From Adiantum capillus-veneris (taxonomy: Eukaryota > Streptophyta > Polypodiopsida > Polypodiales > Pteridaceae), in contig CM043960.1 of NCBI GenBank assembly GCA_014529385.2, forward strand, positions 30,170,396 to 30,228,395: a stretch of 58,000 nucleotides of DNA, read 5' to 3'. The notes beneath the pieces were generated by a model. The model had not been told where the DNA came from, did no database searches, and saw nothing but the letters and a program-made list of their open reading frames with translations. Below, piece by piece: positions 1-11,267 of the stretch (position 1 is its first letter; each line of letters begins with the position of its first letter). The position numbers and the translations under genes are program-made.

Positions 1-286
1 AACGCCCTAGAAAGTGCTAGATTCTCTGAGATCATACAAAAAAGCAAGGCAGCATTTGTCGCCATAGGGAAACACATGAACTTTGACGAGTGGAATAGGG
101 CTTTTGATGCCACAATGGCTAATCATTGCTAAAGTAGTCTTAGAGGTCTCTTACTATGCAGGGTGGCTCCCCTGTTAGCTGATGTACAGAGGAGATATCA
201 TGGCTCGGTCGGAGCATGACTTGAATTTGTAATTTTTTGGTTATACTAATATAATTTACTCACAATTGTGAGTTTTGCCAAAAAAA
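1..286 (+). mobile_element. LINE (non-LTR retrotransposon) 3' end, copy 1
   Basis: An open frame runs from base 1 to a stop at 130-132 (43 residues, no start, so it enters from outside the window). Its residues align with the C-terminal tail read from the opposite-strand LINE at about 560-680: ALESARFSEIIQ here against TLETAKFTKIIQ there. The 3' UTR also matches that copy (GGGTGGCTCC, CATGGCTC, a CACAATTGTGAGTTTTGC block) and ends in a short A run at 280-286. This is the terminal part of a LINE ORF2 with its 3' UTR and tail. The RT domain lies outside the window. Identification rests on the paralog's RT and zf-RVT similarity. Confidence 0.75.
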
Positions 287-375
287 TAAGAAGTTAAAAT
301 TGATATTATGCTCTTTAGAAGGGCACTACTTCCCAATGTCTTATCTTTGGAAAGAATAGATAGCCCTTCAAAACC

Positions 376-1974
376 TTTTTTTTTTTTGTTGCAAAACTCA
401 CAATTGTGACAAGATTATATTGATATAGAAAATAAATTACAAGATTTTGTCATGCTCGTGTTGAGCCATGACAACTTCCTAGGGCCATCACTACATCGGC
501 TGTTATGGGAGCCACCCCATGGCAAGAGATGAGCTCACATGTTTACCCAAGAGAGACAGTCATAGCGACGTCTAAGGTCTTGTTCGACTCATTTGAGTTT
601 ATCTATTTCTTGATGGCAATGAACGCCTCCCTTCTTTCTTGGATTATCTTTGTGAACTTAGCTGTTTCCAATGTGCTCTCAACTATCCGATTGTCCCTTG
701 CCTTCCAAATTTGACAAAAATAGCAATATCTGAAATTTGCATGACGATGAGAAGCGCTTAACTCTTAAACACCTTCCCTCCCAAAAAAAGGTCATTCTTG
801 AAGAATCCTATTTTCCAGCTAGTTTTCAGGACCCATTTGAAATTTTTTCCAGCTAGGTCACAAATCATCGGGCACTCCTTGTGAATAGGTGAGTGAGGTC
901 TTCACTAGCCAATTTGCAATGTGGACATCTATCCGGTCCAATCCTCTAGTGAACACCTTCACCCTAGTTGGCATGGTTCCCCATAGAACCTTCCACACGA
1001 ATACCTTCATCTTATGCAGCCATGGGGGCACCATATATTCCTCACAACTATCTCCCACCTTGACTCCGGCTAGTGCTTGCCTCGGTTAGTGCTTGCCTCA
1101 CTGCTTATATAGTGGAGAGAATCAAACCCTTGAATCTATAAGTGTATAGTACACTTCTTTGGTTTGAGGTTTAAGGAAGTGTCTATTTTTTAGGCTACTG
1201 CCAAGCTTTCCATTCGAACTTGAATACATAGTTTGGTAAACACAACTTGTTAACCCGTTCTAGAGCTCTGCTGATCAGTAGCCTTTCTATCCCATTCGGG
1301 TTATACTAGAGAGCCAATTGGTTTGTTCCTTTCCAATTACAACTGTTGTAATCCAAGACTTGACCAAGACATTTAATAACTTTGTTATTAATTTTCCTAG
1401 CAACTTCTCTCCAAAAAGGGGTTAGATGGATTCTTCCAACCTTGGAGAGCCAAGGGGACCATTGAGTTATGGAATTGTGAAAGTATCTAAACAAATATCC
1501 CCATTCCAAGGATTTTTGGTTCCCTGCTGCATTTCCAAGAGAGTTCTCCTGTCATACTCCCAAGTTTAAGGACGGCCCAATGAGGGGCAAGTAGCTTGTC
1601 ATGCACTTCAATCCCTTTCCACTGACCACCTTCCAAGAATACCTTAGAGTTATCTATCATAGCCTTAACCATAATAGCCGAAGCTTGGTCCTGTTTTGTG
1701 AGCACAACCACAAGCTTGGCGCACTGGGCTTTTGCATGAATGCTAGAGTAAGAATCTTGAGACCGCCTTGCTCCACAGGTCTGGCAACAGTCTCCCACTT
1801 AGCCCACTGCCAAGGCATTAAGTCTTTAGTGTTGTTCTTCTAGAGAAATCTCTTAAATGGTTTCAACAAGTCTTTCCAGTTGCATTTGGCAATCTTAAGC
1901 AATGGCCCATTGAAGGCTATATAAGGAAGTAGGAAGGAATTGATAACCTTTATTCTGCTTGGAAAGGGGAGGAG
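376..1974 (-). pseudogene. LINE ORF2 3' portion (RT C-terminus, zf-RVT, tail), decayed, copy 2
   Basis: Read on the minus strand, the segment begins in the last part of a plant LINE reverse transcriptase: SRIKVINSFLLPYIAF, then WAKWETVARPVEQGGLKIL at about 1730-1810, the usual W-x-x-V-C-x-P-x-x-x-GGL region. It continues through a zf-RVT-like stretch at about 860-1060 (MKVFVWKVLWGTMPTR) to the C-terminal tail at 560-680 (IWKARDNRIVES). The 3' UTR ends in a poly(A) tail, seen as a T run at 376-387 on the plus strand. Several frameshifts and stops break the frame. The 5' side stops abruptly at a copia LTR at 1975. ORF1, the endonuclease and the RT palm are absent. The family call is firm; exact domain edges are approximate. 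Confidence 0.82.
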
Positions 1975-2321
1975 TGTTGGGATTGCCCTAGCCATGGAGG
2001 GCTAGGGAACACCATCTCTCTCCATGACATGATGGCCATACACTTCCATGATGCATACATCCATGACCCATGAAGACTTTATTAAAGGAAGTCCAAAGAC
2101 TGCAATAAATAAGCTCCATGACTTTGTGCTTTTAGAAGCTTAGCCTTGGGCTATAAAAGCATTATGTGCATTAAGAATGTAATGCATTGTTGATATTATT
2201 TTGCACCATTGGGTTTACTTGTTAATTGAGTTGAGATTAGTGTATGTTATGCTTTAATAATGATAATTATCCATAAATGCAGCTAACACTTATACACCCT
2301 AGCACACTAGGTCTTATCACA
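1975..2321 (+). mobile_element. Ty1/copia-type LTR
   Basis: This 347-bp block starts TGTTGGGATT and ends ATCACA, the TG...CA form of an LTR. It holds a TATA-like CTATAAAAGC at about 2150-2160. It is followed directly by a primer-binding site for initiator Met tRNA, which orients it as a 5' LTR on the plus strand. It interrupts the LINE on its left. I found no second copy of this LTR in the window and no pol sequence downstream, so the element is probably truncated. Confidence 0.75.
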
Positions 2322-2335
2322 TGGTATTAGAGCTT
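2322..2335 (+). other. Primer-binding site, initiator Met tRNA
   Basis: TGGTATTAGAGCTT begins at the first base after the LTR and differs by one base from the usual plant copia site TGGTATCAGAGC. It marks the start of the copia internal region. Confidence 0.75.
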
Positions 2336-2515
2336 GTTCTTACACTAATCTCGTTTTTAGTCTAGATCCAATTAGAGCATAATCCGTCATTTTTCATCAA
2401 TCTACATACATATAAGATTAGTCACTTGCATTCAACATCTTATCAATCTCATCTTGCATCAAAAAAATAAAATCTTTTGCATTAATTTATGTAATGTTAG
2501 TCTTTTGCCCACAAT

Positions 2516-2519
<4 letters not shown>

Positions 2520-2576
<57 letters not shown>
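2520..2576. repeat. (GA)n microsatellite
   Basis: About 28 uninterrupted GA dinucleotides lie roughly 185 bases downstream of the primer-binding site, within what would be the element's leader. A similar tract lies at 48880-48942. Confidence 0.97.
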
Positions 2577-2579
<3 letters not shown>

Positions 2580-4009
2580 GCAACTTAGGTCGTGGTAAGG
2601 TTAGCAATAATTGAGAACCTTGACCTCATCATACCACCTATCCTCACCTACCTTGGTATTTAGTGTTGCGGTAAGTCTGTGAACAATTCTCGCCGCAACT
2701 ACAATGCTGCCTTATCTCATCAAGGAGGCCCACTAGCCTACTACCACTTTGTTGCACCCTCTAAACTCGTGCATCAATTTAGTTTTGTTGGTGCCCTCTT
2801 CAATACCAGTGGGGTCTACATGATTGACGTAGTTGCCAAGCAAGGATTTCACTGACATGATCATGATCGTGTGATTATATTGATAACGTGAGTAATTACA
2901 CATGAAAAAGACGTGATTACATTACTTATTAACGTGATTTTCATGGCAACTTGCAGAAAACACTAGAGCCGATAACCTCATCATACCTTCCTACACCCCC
3001 GATGGGATAATTCATTTTTTTGATGGGCTCGTCGAGGAAGTAACAAAGCCTGATGTCCATTGGGAAAATGAAAAACCCCGATGGGCTATTGTAAAACCTC
3101 TACCAACTTTGGCATTTTGACTAGGCAAATCCCTGGGGAGTGTATCCAAGCACTGGATACAAGTATCTCCTTGTGAATTGACCTAAGGTTATAGATTCAC
3201 ATGTCCTTTTTTTGGGCCGAGCGTGATTCTTAATACGTTTAACACTTCTAAAAAATTGAAATCCTTCATCGAAGAAAAAGGTACGATGCCAAAACAATTG
3301 AATCTTTGAAGACTCATGCTCATTACAATGAAGCCACTAGTCCTTTGAAGGAATGAAGTTGGTTTTAGAAGATGAGCATATTTAAATAACGAGTTAATAG
3401 TCAAGGGTCCCGATGCCTTGTACTGGTGTACTTGCATTTTACGCTAACTTAGGTTTAAACTGATATCCATTGTCACTGCATAATATGAGAGCTATAATCC
3501 TTAATTCGATGAAAAGAGATTTTATATATTGAAGTTGATACATAAGGGGGCTACAATCCTTGATTGGGTACAAGTAGTCCTCAATTGTATAATTGTATTG
3601 AAGATTTCATACTAGTCTTGTTTTATGCATTGGTTTAGATAGGGAGTGCATTGCGTATTATGAAATATTATCAGTGCATGAGATGGCCAATCATACATAT
3701 TATTGCTTGTAAGATCCCCAACCCGCCAATACCAAGATCGGGATGGGATCCTTGACAGGTCTCTAGGTCTGATAAAAATCAGAGTCTCTAAACAAGAAAA
3801 ATCCAAGGAATAGACCTTTACCATTGACAATGGCTTGGGTCTATAGCCTTAGAAGAAGACCTAGTCCTGTCTCGTAGCGGAAATGGGACAACGTATTAAA
3901 AGTCCAAAAAAACTATTTCGGTCCTATATTTTTCACAAATTGGGCTAAGGTATCCTCAACCAGCGCTTTTTTCCCCCTAACATATGTGAGGGCACAACCT
4001 CTGGTGGAC
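2577..4009. other. No gene recognised
   Basis: Only short ORFs without family resemblance are present. The first few hundred bases may still be the internal region of the copia remnant that starts at 1975, but no gag or pol motif is readable. Confidence 0.6.
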
Positions 4010-4275
4010 TCCTCTTCCAAGTGAAGAATTTTTCTAAACGTTTTAGTGCGTAGGGATGGATAGTTACCTGACTAATCAGGTCCACCCGTCCATGATTGAC
4101 AACCTTAGTCAATCCCCACTTACCACCCCACACTCACATATGATTCTTTTGTCATTTAATTACTACCACGTTCATATCACAATTAAAATAATGATTCCTT
4201 TTATCCTTCAATAACATGATTTTATTAAAACAACCCTTGAAAACAGTATTGAAAACATTCTTTTAGCAAACAGAC
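4010..4275 (+). repeat. Dispersed repeat, copy 1 (partner at 21180-21440)
   Basis: A GGTCCACCCGTCCATG block, then CACACTCACAT, then TTGAAAACATTCTTTT, occur here and at 21180-21440 in the same order, orientation and approximate spacing, with clear divergence between. No coding sequence is visible. It is likely a fragment of an LTR or other repeat whose ends I cannot set. Confidence 0.6.
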
Positions 4276-4790
4276 ATCTTTAAACTTAAGACAGGGTAAT
4301 GTCAATCAAAACATTGTCCATAATAACCATGACCAATACTCTTCTTGCCTCAAGACCACCTAAGGGTGAAAAAAATGGCACCCATTCCTTATTCATAATC
4401 CGGAGTGGATAAACCCCCACCCAAGGTTCTGGGTGCCCATACATCAAACCAGCTGCCCATACAGGCGGCTCCCCTAGGATTAAAAGAAATGGTATCCTAA
4501 CTTATGTAGAAACATCAAGACATGACACGGAGTAGAAACTCAACGTTCATAGGGGTAACCGACTTATCCGTGGCTGGAAAGCCATCATTATCATCAAAAT
4601 ATACCAAGGAGTCGGAGGTGTCTTGAGACAAGCTGTCTTAAGGATGATCAATCATATCTTTCTTAATTCAACCAATTTTAACCAAAACAATTCTTTCCTA
4701 CATTATAAACAAATGCACGTTGGAAGTTACCTTCCATTTTTGGTCAATTATTCCTTTCCTGATTCTTACTCACTCCTTACGTATGCAATG
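4276..4790. other. No gene recognised
   Basis: Non-coding sequence with no motif I can place, between the dispersed repeat and the small minus-strand ORF. Confidence 0.5.
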
Positions 4791-5009
4791 CTAACTTATA
4801 AAAGAACTTAAACTATTTAAATACTTAATTGAATCATGGGAAACCCACCTGGGACTGATTGGCCATCTGCTGCTGTGCTGGCGCCTGAAGACTCTCCTCT
4901 GTAGGCTACTACTAGGCCCAGCTTCATCGATGTGCGACGCTCTAGTTCTTTTTAGAGCTCTGTCCTCATCATTAGATGTAGGATTGGCTTGGGTCCTTTT
5001 AGGTACCAT
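4791..5009 (-). CDS. Hypothetical 72-residue ORF, basic N-terminus
   Basis: The ORF begins MVPKRTQANP and is rich in Arg, Lys and Ser, with a possible nuclear-localisation cluster (ALKRTRASH) near residue 20. I recognise no family. Its high Lys, Arg and Pro content stands out from the AT-rich surroundings. A TATA-like box on the same strand lies about 2.3 kb upstream at 7366-7377, beyond the tandem array. It could be a first exon, a retroelement gag start or chance; the evidence is weak. Confidence 0.25.
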   Translation of the reverse strand: MVPKRTQANPTSNDEDRALKRTRASHIDEAGPSSSLQRRVFRRQHSSRWPISPRWVSHDSIKYLNSLSSFIS

Positions 5010-5399
5010 ATCTTCTTATCCTTATAAAAATGACATCTAATCATTAGGTAAATAATTCAAAAGTTAGACTTAACCTTTATATCCAACCACCATCCAAGGT
5101 TAAATTTATAGTTTTAATTGGTAAACTCTTGACTTAGTAATTTCTTATTTGTCTATATAGGCATGATAACTTTTTCCACAGCTTCCCTAAGGGTTTTCTA
5201 AGCTCTTCTAATTTTCTATATTTTTTTTCTAATTTTTCCATCGAATTTTAAGCTTGGAATCAGCTTAATTTGAGCTTAATATTTATTCTATTTATTTTAT
5301 TTTAAAGATTACATTTTTTCAACTTGATATCATAGGTTTACACTTACTATAATTTTCCCAAAAACGTTTGACCACAAAGTCTATTTATTTTAATTAATC

Positions 5400-6940
5400 T
5401 TTTGCTAAAAATAAGACTTTTGGTCAATTATAATTTTCTAAACTCACTAATTAACTATGGTATAATTATCACAAGGAGATAAGGATGTTTGTGATATCTG
5501 GTATATTTTGTTTAATTTTTCAATTCAATTATCTAATTTCCATCTTTAATTTTCTACTAAAATTAGTATAATTTGACTTAGATAAATATCTATACTAATT
5601 TTCTAACCTTGAAATAATTATCACGAACTCTTTATCATGTAATCTAACTCTCATAAGTAGCACATAATCATATAACATGATTTACTAATTTCCCCCTTTA
5701 GTTTCTAGCTAGAATTAGTATAATTTGACTAAACTAAATATCTATACTAATGTTTTACCCTTGACATAATTATCACGAACTTTTCATCATGTAATCTAGC
5801 TTTGATAAATAACATGTACTCATATAGCATGGTTTACTAATTTTCCTCTTTAGTTTTCAACTAGAATTAGTATAACTTGACTTAGATAAATATCTATACC
5901 ATGTTTCTAACCTTGACATAATTATAATGGCCTTTTCATCATGTATTCTAACTCTGATAAATAGTATGTAATCATATCACATGATTTACTAATTTCTCCC
6001 TTTACTTTACCCTAAAAAATAGTGTTTTTCTACTCAGATAATGAGCTGAACTAATTATCTGTGGTTAAGATAATTATCATGGGTTTTTAAGATGTGATTT
6101 ATCTCTGATAATTATCTTAAAGGTTTTTAATTTAATTTAATATTTCCTCCCATTAATTTTTCCTTAAAAACAGTGTTTTCCTACTGAGATAACTAGTTAC
6201 ACTAATTATCTGAGATAAAGATAATTATCAAGGGTTTTCTAAGATGTGGTTTTTCTCTGATAGTTATCTCAAAGCATTTTGGATCAGTTTGCTATTTTTT
6301 CCTATTTTATTTTCTCCTAAAAACAATGAAATCCTGCTGTGATAATTAATTAAACTAATGATCTAAGGTTTAAATAATTATCATGGGTTTTATAGGATGT
6401 GTTTTTCCTCTGATAATTATATCAGAGTATTTTGGATCAATTTGTATTTTCCCCCTTTTAATTTTCCCTTAAAACAGTGTAATTATACTGAGATAATTAG
6501 TTAAACTAATTATTTGAAGTTAAGATAATTATCAGAAGTTTCATAAGTTGCTATTTACCTCTGATAATTATCTCAAAGTATTTTGAATCAATTTGCTATT
6601 TTCTATCTTTTAATTATGCTGAGATAATTAGTAAACTAAGTTTTTGAGATTAAGATAATTAGCACGGGTTTCATAAAATTTATTTTACCTCTGATAATTA
6701 TCTCAAAGCATTTTGGATCAATTTTCTATTCTCCCCTTTTTAATTTCCCCTAAAAACAGTGTAATTATGTTGAGATAATTAGTTAAACTAATTATCTGAG
6801 GTTAAGATAATTATCATGGGTTCCATAATGTATAAGTTACCTCTCGTAATTATCTCAAAGCATTTTGGATTAGTTTGATCATTTTTCCCTTTACTTTTCT
6901 CTCAAAAATAGTGTAATTCTGCTTAATTAATTATGAAAAT
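5400..6940. repeat. Tandem array of about 152-bp monomers with dyad symmetry
   Basis: A landmark motif (AATTAGTATA in the left part, AACAGTGT in the right) recurs at about 5560, 5712, 5863, 6017, 6169, 6320, 6471, 6753 and 6904, a spacing of 151-152 bp. One interval near 6600 is shortened to about 130 bp by a deletion. The left three to four monomers form one subfamily and the right six another. Most right-hand monomers carry a long palindrome built on GATAATTAG...CTAATTATC, then a second GATAATTATC. There is no coding potential. Confidence 0.88.
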
Positions 6941-8185
6941 TACTCAAAAAATTACAAGATAATTTTCCTAGCATAATGACAGTTTAACATAGCTATGATA
7001 ATGATCTCATCTTAATCTAAACTTAATTAGTATAATTATCATTGATCTATGATTAAAATGAGTAATTTGAGTCCTATTATGTTATAATAATTAATTAGCT
7101 TAGTATCCCTAAGTTTAATCATAATAATCAGCAGAGAATTTTGAATTAAGAGAGGATTTTTGAGTATACATAGGTTTAATATTCAATTAATAAGAAATTT
7201 GTAAATAGGTTAACCTAACTTTGCTAATTAAGAAAGGTTAGTGCTAATTACCGTTGATTAACCAACTAGAGCTTTGCTCTCTAGTGATTTCTGCGTAGAG
7301 GTCTCTCTAGATGAGAGAGAATGTGCCAAGGCTCCAGGTCCGTCCGAAATTGTGAAGCAAGGGGTCATATTTATAGGTTTCTGGGCACTCACATGCTGGA
7401 AATGGCAATAACTTGCATCCCAAGCATCCCTACACCTCCAAAAACACCCCCTACTGCTAAATCTAGTATGGGAAAGTTCATCATTACCCCACACAGTCCC
7501 CCAGATACACAGAACGATTTTCTACTAGTTTGTTGACTTTTAATGATTAATTTTGAAAATATCTGCAATTTCTAGAACCTTAGGATAAAAAGTCTTTAGT
7601 AATAATAATTACTGAAACCATTCAATTTTACTTAACTAATTAAATTCATAGTGTAACCTTTCAGAGCCCGTAACTTTTCTAGATTTTATCGGAATTCTGT
7701 TCTGAAAATTTTTAGCCCGGGGTTTGTGTTGCTTAAGATTCCAAAAATACCAATATTTGCCACGGTCGGACAATTCTACACTGCTTTTTCAATAATCATA
7801 TCAGTTTGATTAAGCTTTATACAATCTTTAGGTTTCAGAAATTGGAAACCTTACATTGCTTTCATTTGTGTTTTACAAATAACTATCATTGTTTCAATAT
7901 ATAAATCTATTATTCTTTGTATCTATTATTCTTTGTGGCATGTGAAAATTTAAAAACATGAAACCTCTATATATACAAACAATGTGAAGTTTTTAGATGT
8001 GTCTAATTGTCTATTAATTACAAAGGGTGTATAAATAATCCTCATATTTATTATTGCCTGGACAAATTCATAGCGTTGTTGTATGCATGATGTCAGCTAA
8101 AGAGTGCATTGCAATGTGTGTGTTTGCTCACAACATATATTGTGGTCGATATGTGGATTGATAGAAGTGCATTGCAAATTGCACA
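6941..8185. other. AT-rich spacer, no gene recognised
   Basis: The only noteworthy part is a less AT-rich island at about 7258-7520 with short ORFs on both strands, neither resembling a known family. A TATA-like box on the minus strand lies inside it. Confidence 0.5.
7366..7377 (-). promoter_or_regulatory. TATA-like box, minus strand
   Basis: CTATAAATATGA on the minus strand is followed by a less AT-rich leader-like stretch toward 7258. It resembles the start of a transcription unit (gene or LTR) reading left through the 152-bp array, but no start site can be proven. Confidence 0.25.
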
Positions 8186-10330
8186 ATGTGTAAATTTGAT
8201 TGCTTTCTTAATGAAGGTTTTTCAAATTTATATTGGAAAGTAGAATTTGTTTTTATAATTGAACATCTAGTTCTTATGCCTTCAACATTAAATTCAAGCA
8301 ATGGAGCAAAATGTCAGCACAAGTGGCACAAAGAAGGCAGACAAAAAAAAAGCCCTAGAAAAGAGTGGGAGTTTGCTTACAACATATTCGATCGATATAT
8401 GGAGTGGCAATGTAAATTTTGCTTAACCACAAAATCAAACGGGGCACCACGTATTGATGACCTTTTTTGGGTAGTCTTACAAAGAATTGTCGCACATGCA
8501 ATCATCCTCAAGCACCTCCACTTGCAAAGCTCTTGAGAGAAGAGCTCGTCAAGAAAGGTGGCAGGAGACAATGGGTAAAAAAATCTATTATGGATGCATG
8601 TCAAGAGCAGACAGACTTAGTTATCAATCATGATAATCATGTGGTGACACCAACCAAACCTAGAGAACAACCTGTGCAAGGAGAGGAAATGGCATGCAGT
8701 GTTCCTTTTAGTGCCACAATGAGGGTGGACTTGGGCAAATCCGTCAAAAATCATTGCATCAAAGCTTTTGGATGCAGTCGCTAGAAAAAGCACAAAATGC
8801 ACTTGCCAAAGCAAGTTTTTTCACTAGAAGTGCTTTAGTCATGGTAGACAACAATCATTGGAAACATGCATGGAAGAAAATTGGTGAGTTTGGCCCATGA
8901 TTTTTAGCCCCTTTGTATCACAAGATATGAAATAATCGCTTGGAAAAATGTTACATCTAAGTCAAAGAGCGTGTTTCCAGAATAAATCTTAGGGTATATT
9001 GCTTTCAGGATGCACAATTGTGAGTGACGATTGGTCTAGTGTTCAAAGAAGACCACTGATCAATGTGATACAGGTTTGTCCAAGGGGAGAAACGTTCATA
9101 AAAGTGGTTGACAATTTTGGTGCAATTAAAAGTGGCAAATACATTGTTGAGGTCTTGATTAATGCAATTAAAGAAATTGGTGATGAAAATGTCATGCAAG
9201 TAGTCATAAACAATAAAAAGAACTATAAGAATGCTAGCAATATAATAAAAAACTACTTTCCACACAATGGTTGCAGTACGTGCAGTTTAAACTTGGTGCT
9301 AAAATATTGGTATACTAATGAAGAAACCACATGGTTTGCCAAAATAATTGACATAGCATGACAAGTTGTGAAATTCATCTTGAAAAGACAGAGAGTGCTT
9401 GATTTGTATAGAAAGTGCATGCTAGTTATGTTCAAATTACGTTGAAACTCGATTTTGTACGCACTTTTATACATTAGAATCACTGCTATACTATAAGTGC
9501 ATTGTGATTGATACTTTCAACTGCACAGCTTTTGATGAATAATAGCTTGAGCATATCAAAAAAATGAAAGAGAAAATTACTTGTGTACATGCTAAATAAA
9601 CAAGGTCGCGTGGTGGAGTGTAATGGATGCAGACCATGTAATGATTCCCGTTATGTTTGCAATTTGCAACCTTGATCAGAAGGCACAAAATATGGGCAAA
9701 GTGTGGATGACCTGGTGGTCAGTCCATCAAAGTTTGAAAAATCCCGAGGAGTTAAAAGAGTCTATAGTAGAGAAGGAGTGGTGAATACCATTTTCTGCAA
9801 AAAACAAAGAATTTTGTCTAAGTACTTTCATGAAAGATGGAAGCGCTCATAGTCCATTCCATAATGTGGCTTACATGCTTGATCTAGAGTATTGGAATTT
9901 AGACTTGATGTCCAATAGAGAGGTGGTCAATGATTTCTATCACGTAGTCAATACGTTCTACTACAATGTTCAGGATCGCATTGATTGTATTAAAGAAACG
10001 AGTGCATTCATACTAAAGAAAGGACCTTTTGCAAATGATTTTGTACAATCAACGGCAAAAGAGAAACCTACATGAGAGTGGTGGATGATGAATGGTGGAG
10101 AACATTACTTGACTCTACGTCCTCTTGCAATGAAAGTTTTGGCACAATGTGCAACAAATTCAAGCTCAAAGAGAAACTAGAGTATGTACAAGTATGTTCA
10201 TAGCACTATATTCAAATCAGATGATTTCAGACATAGTATATGTTTTGCAATGAAAAGGTATCGCATCACATCAAAAGTGATGGCTATGAGGAGGAACTGC
10301 CTAGCTAGGTTTATGTGAGAGTGTATGATT
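8186..10330 (+). pseudogene. hAT-superfamily transposase, decayed
   Basis: Three blocks appear in the order of plant hAT transposases, in shifting frames. A BED zinc-finger-like region at about 8360-8550 has WEFAY and EWQCKFC, then CRTCNHPQAPP. A DUF659 block at 8999-9361 has GCTIVSDDWSS and CPRGETFIK. C-terminal parts follow at 9830-10075 and, around 10080-10200, WWMMNGG and LRPLAMKVLAQCA, which match the dimerisation region. In DUF659 the first acidic position (SDDW) is kept, but the usual TDNGSNY reads INNKKNY, so an acidic residue is lost. Many stops and frameshifts rule out function. Terminal inverted repeats and the 8-bp target duplication were not identified. Confidence 0.8.
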
Positions 10331-11267
10331 GTCAAGATGAAGATGAAGGTGAGTTCAATGTTGGTGTATCTCAATGAACTATAGACAAAATCGAAGAGAA
10401 CCTCACAATAGATGTGGAAGTTCATATACTGCAATTATGAAATTCAAAAGCTTGTATTCAACATATTTTGATAATATAAAATGCTTCTTAGAAGCAAAAT
10501 TACAACATTTGTTGTTATCAATTGTTGTGTTCTGAGTGTGCTTCTTCATCACTAGATAGATTTCTAATAGCGCTAGGGGTTTCTTGGCGAGCTTGCTTGA
10601 ATTTTTACTCGTTTGCCATTCCAAACATATAATATATTCCTTATGGAATCTCTTGAGAACAAATTCCACATCGGCTAATGTTCTGCATTAATTGAATCAA
10701 GCACACTAGATCATAATAATGGCCACATGTCAATGTATAGTATCCACTCCATCCGTCAAAATTCTTATATCATATTGGGCACTGAGAAGACGAAGATGCA
10801 TTTGACTGTGAGGCGGGAACTAACTTTGGACGCAAAACAAGGTGATTGATTTAGTACAACTACACAGAGACACCAATTTTGACTTTTGAACTTGTACAGT
10901 GTTAGACCAACATAATATAAGGCCACCAGGAAAATTTGGGTTCAATTGGATCTAAATTGGTACATGTTCACTCAGTTTTGAAGTTGCAGATTAGTCCTTT
11001 GACTTTTTGCAAAAGTAGAATCTGAAAGCCTCAAGTGCTAACTCCCATAGCTCGATTTGAAGTGATACACATAGACCACTCACAATAGTTAGAAAAAACT
11101 ATACAGTCTTTGTGAAAGAATAGCTAACTTGATCAGAATTGATACAGGAATCAGGTTGTAGGCAAGAAATTGGTAGCTTGATGGAAATTGCAACCAAGTC
11201 ATGTGGAAGAAATTGACAACAAGTCAATCCGACAGTAAGTACTCTATCCAGGGCCTCACAAGTCTAT
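10331..11267. other. Probable leader of gypsy element A; no gene recognised
   Basis: No ORF with recognisable similarity. The part next to 11268 is probably the untranslated leader of element A. No 5' LTR or primer-binding site could be identified here. Confidence 0.4.

Noticed and set aside
505-1089. Short plus-strand ORFs over the minus-strand LINE
   Set aside because: They are antisense to recognisable zf-RVT and tail sequence and have no similarity of their own.
2151-2160. TATA box as a host gene promoter
   Set aside because: It lies inside a TG...CA block followed by a Met-tRNA primer site, so it belongs to an LTR.
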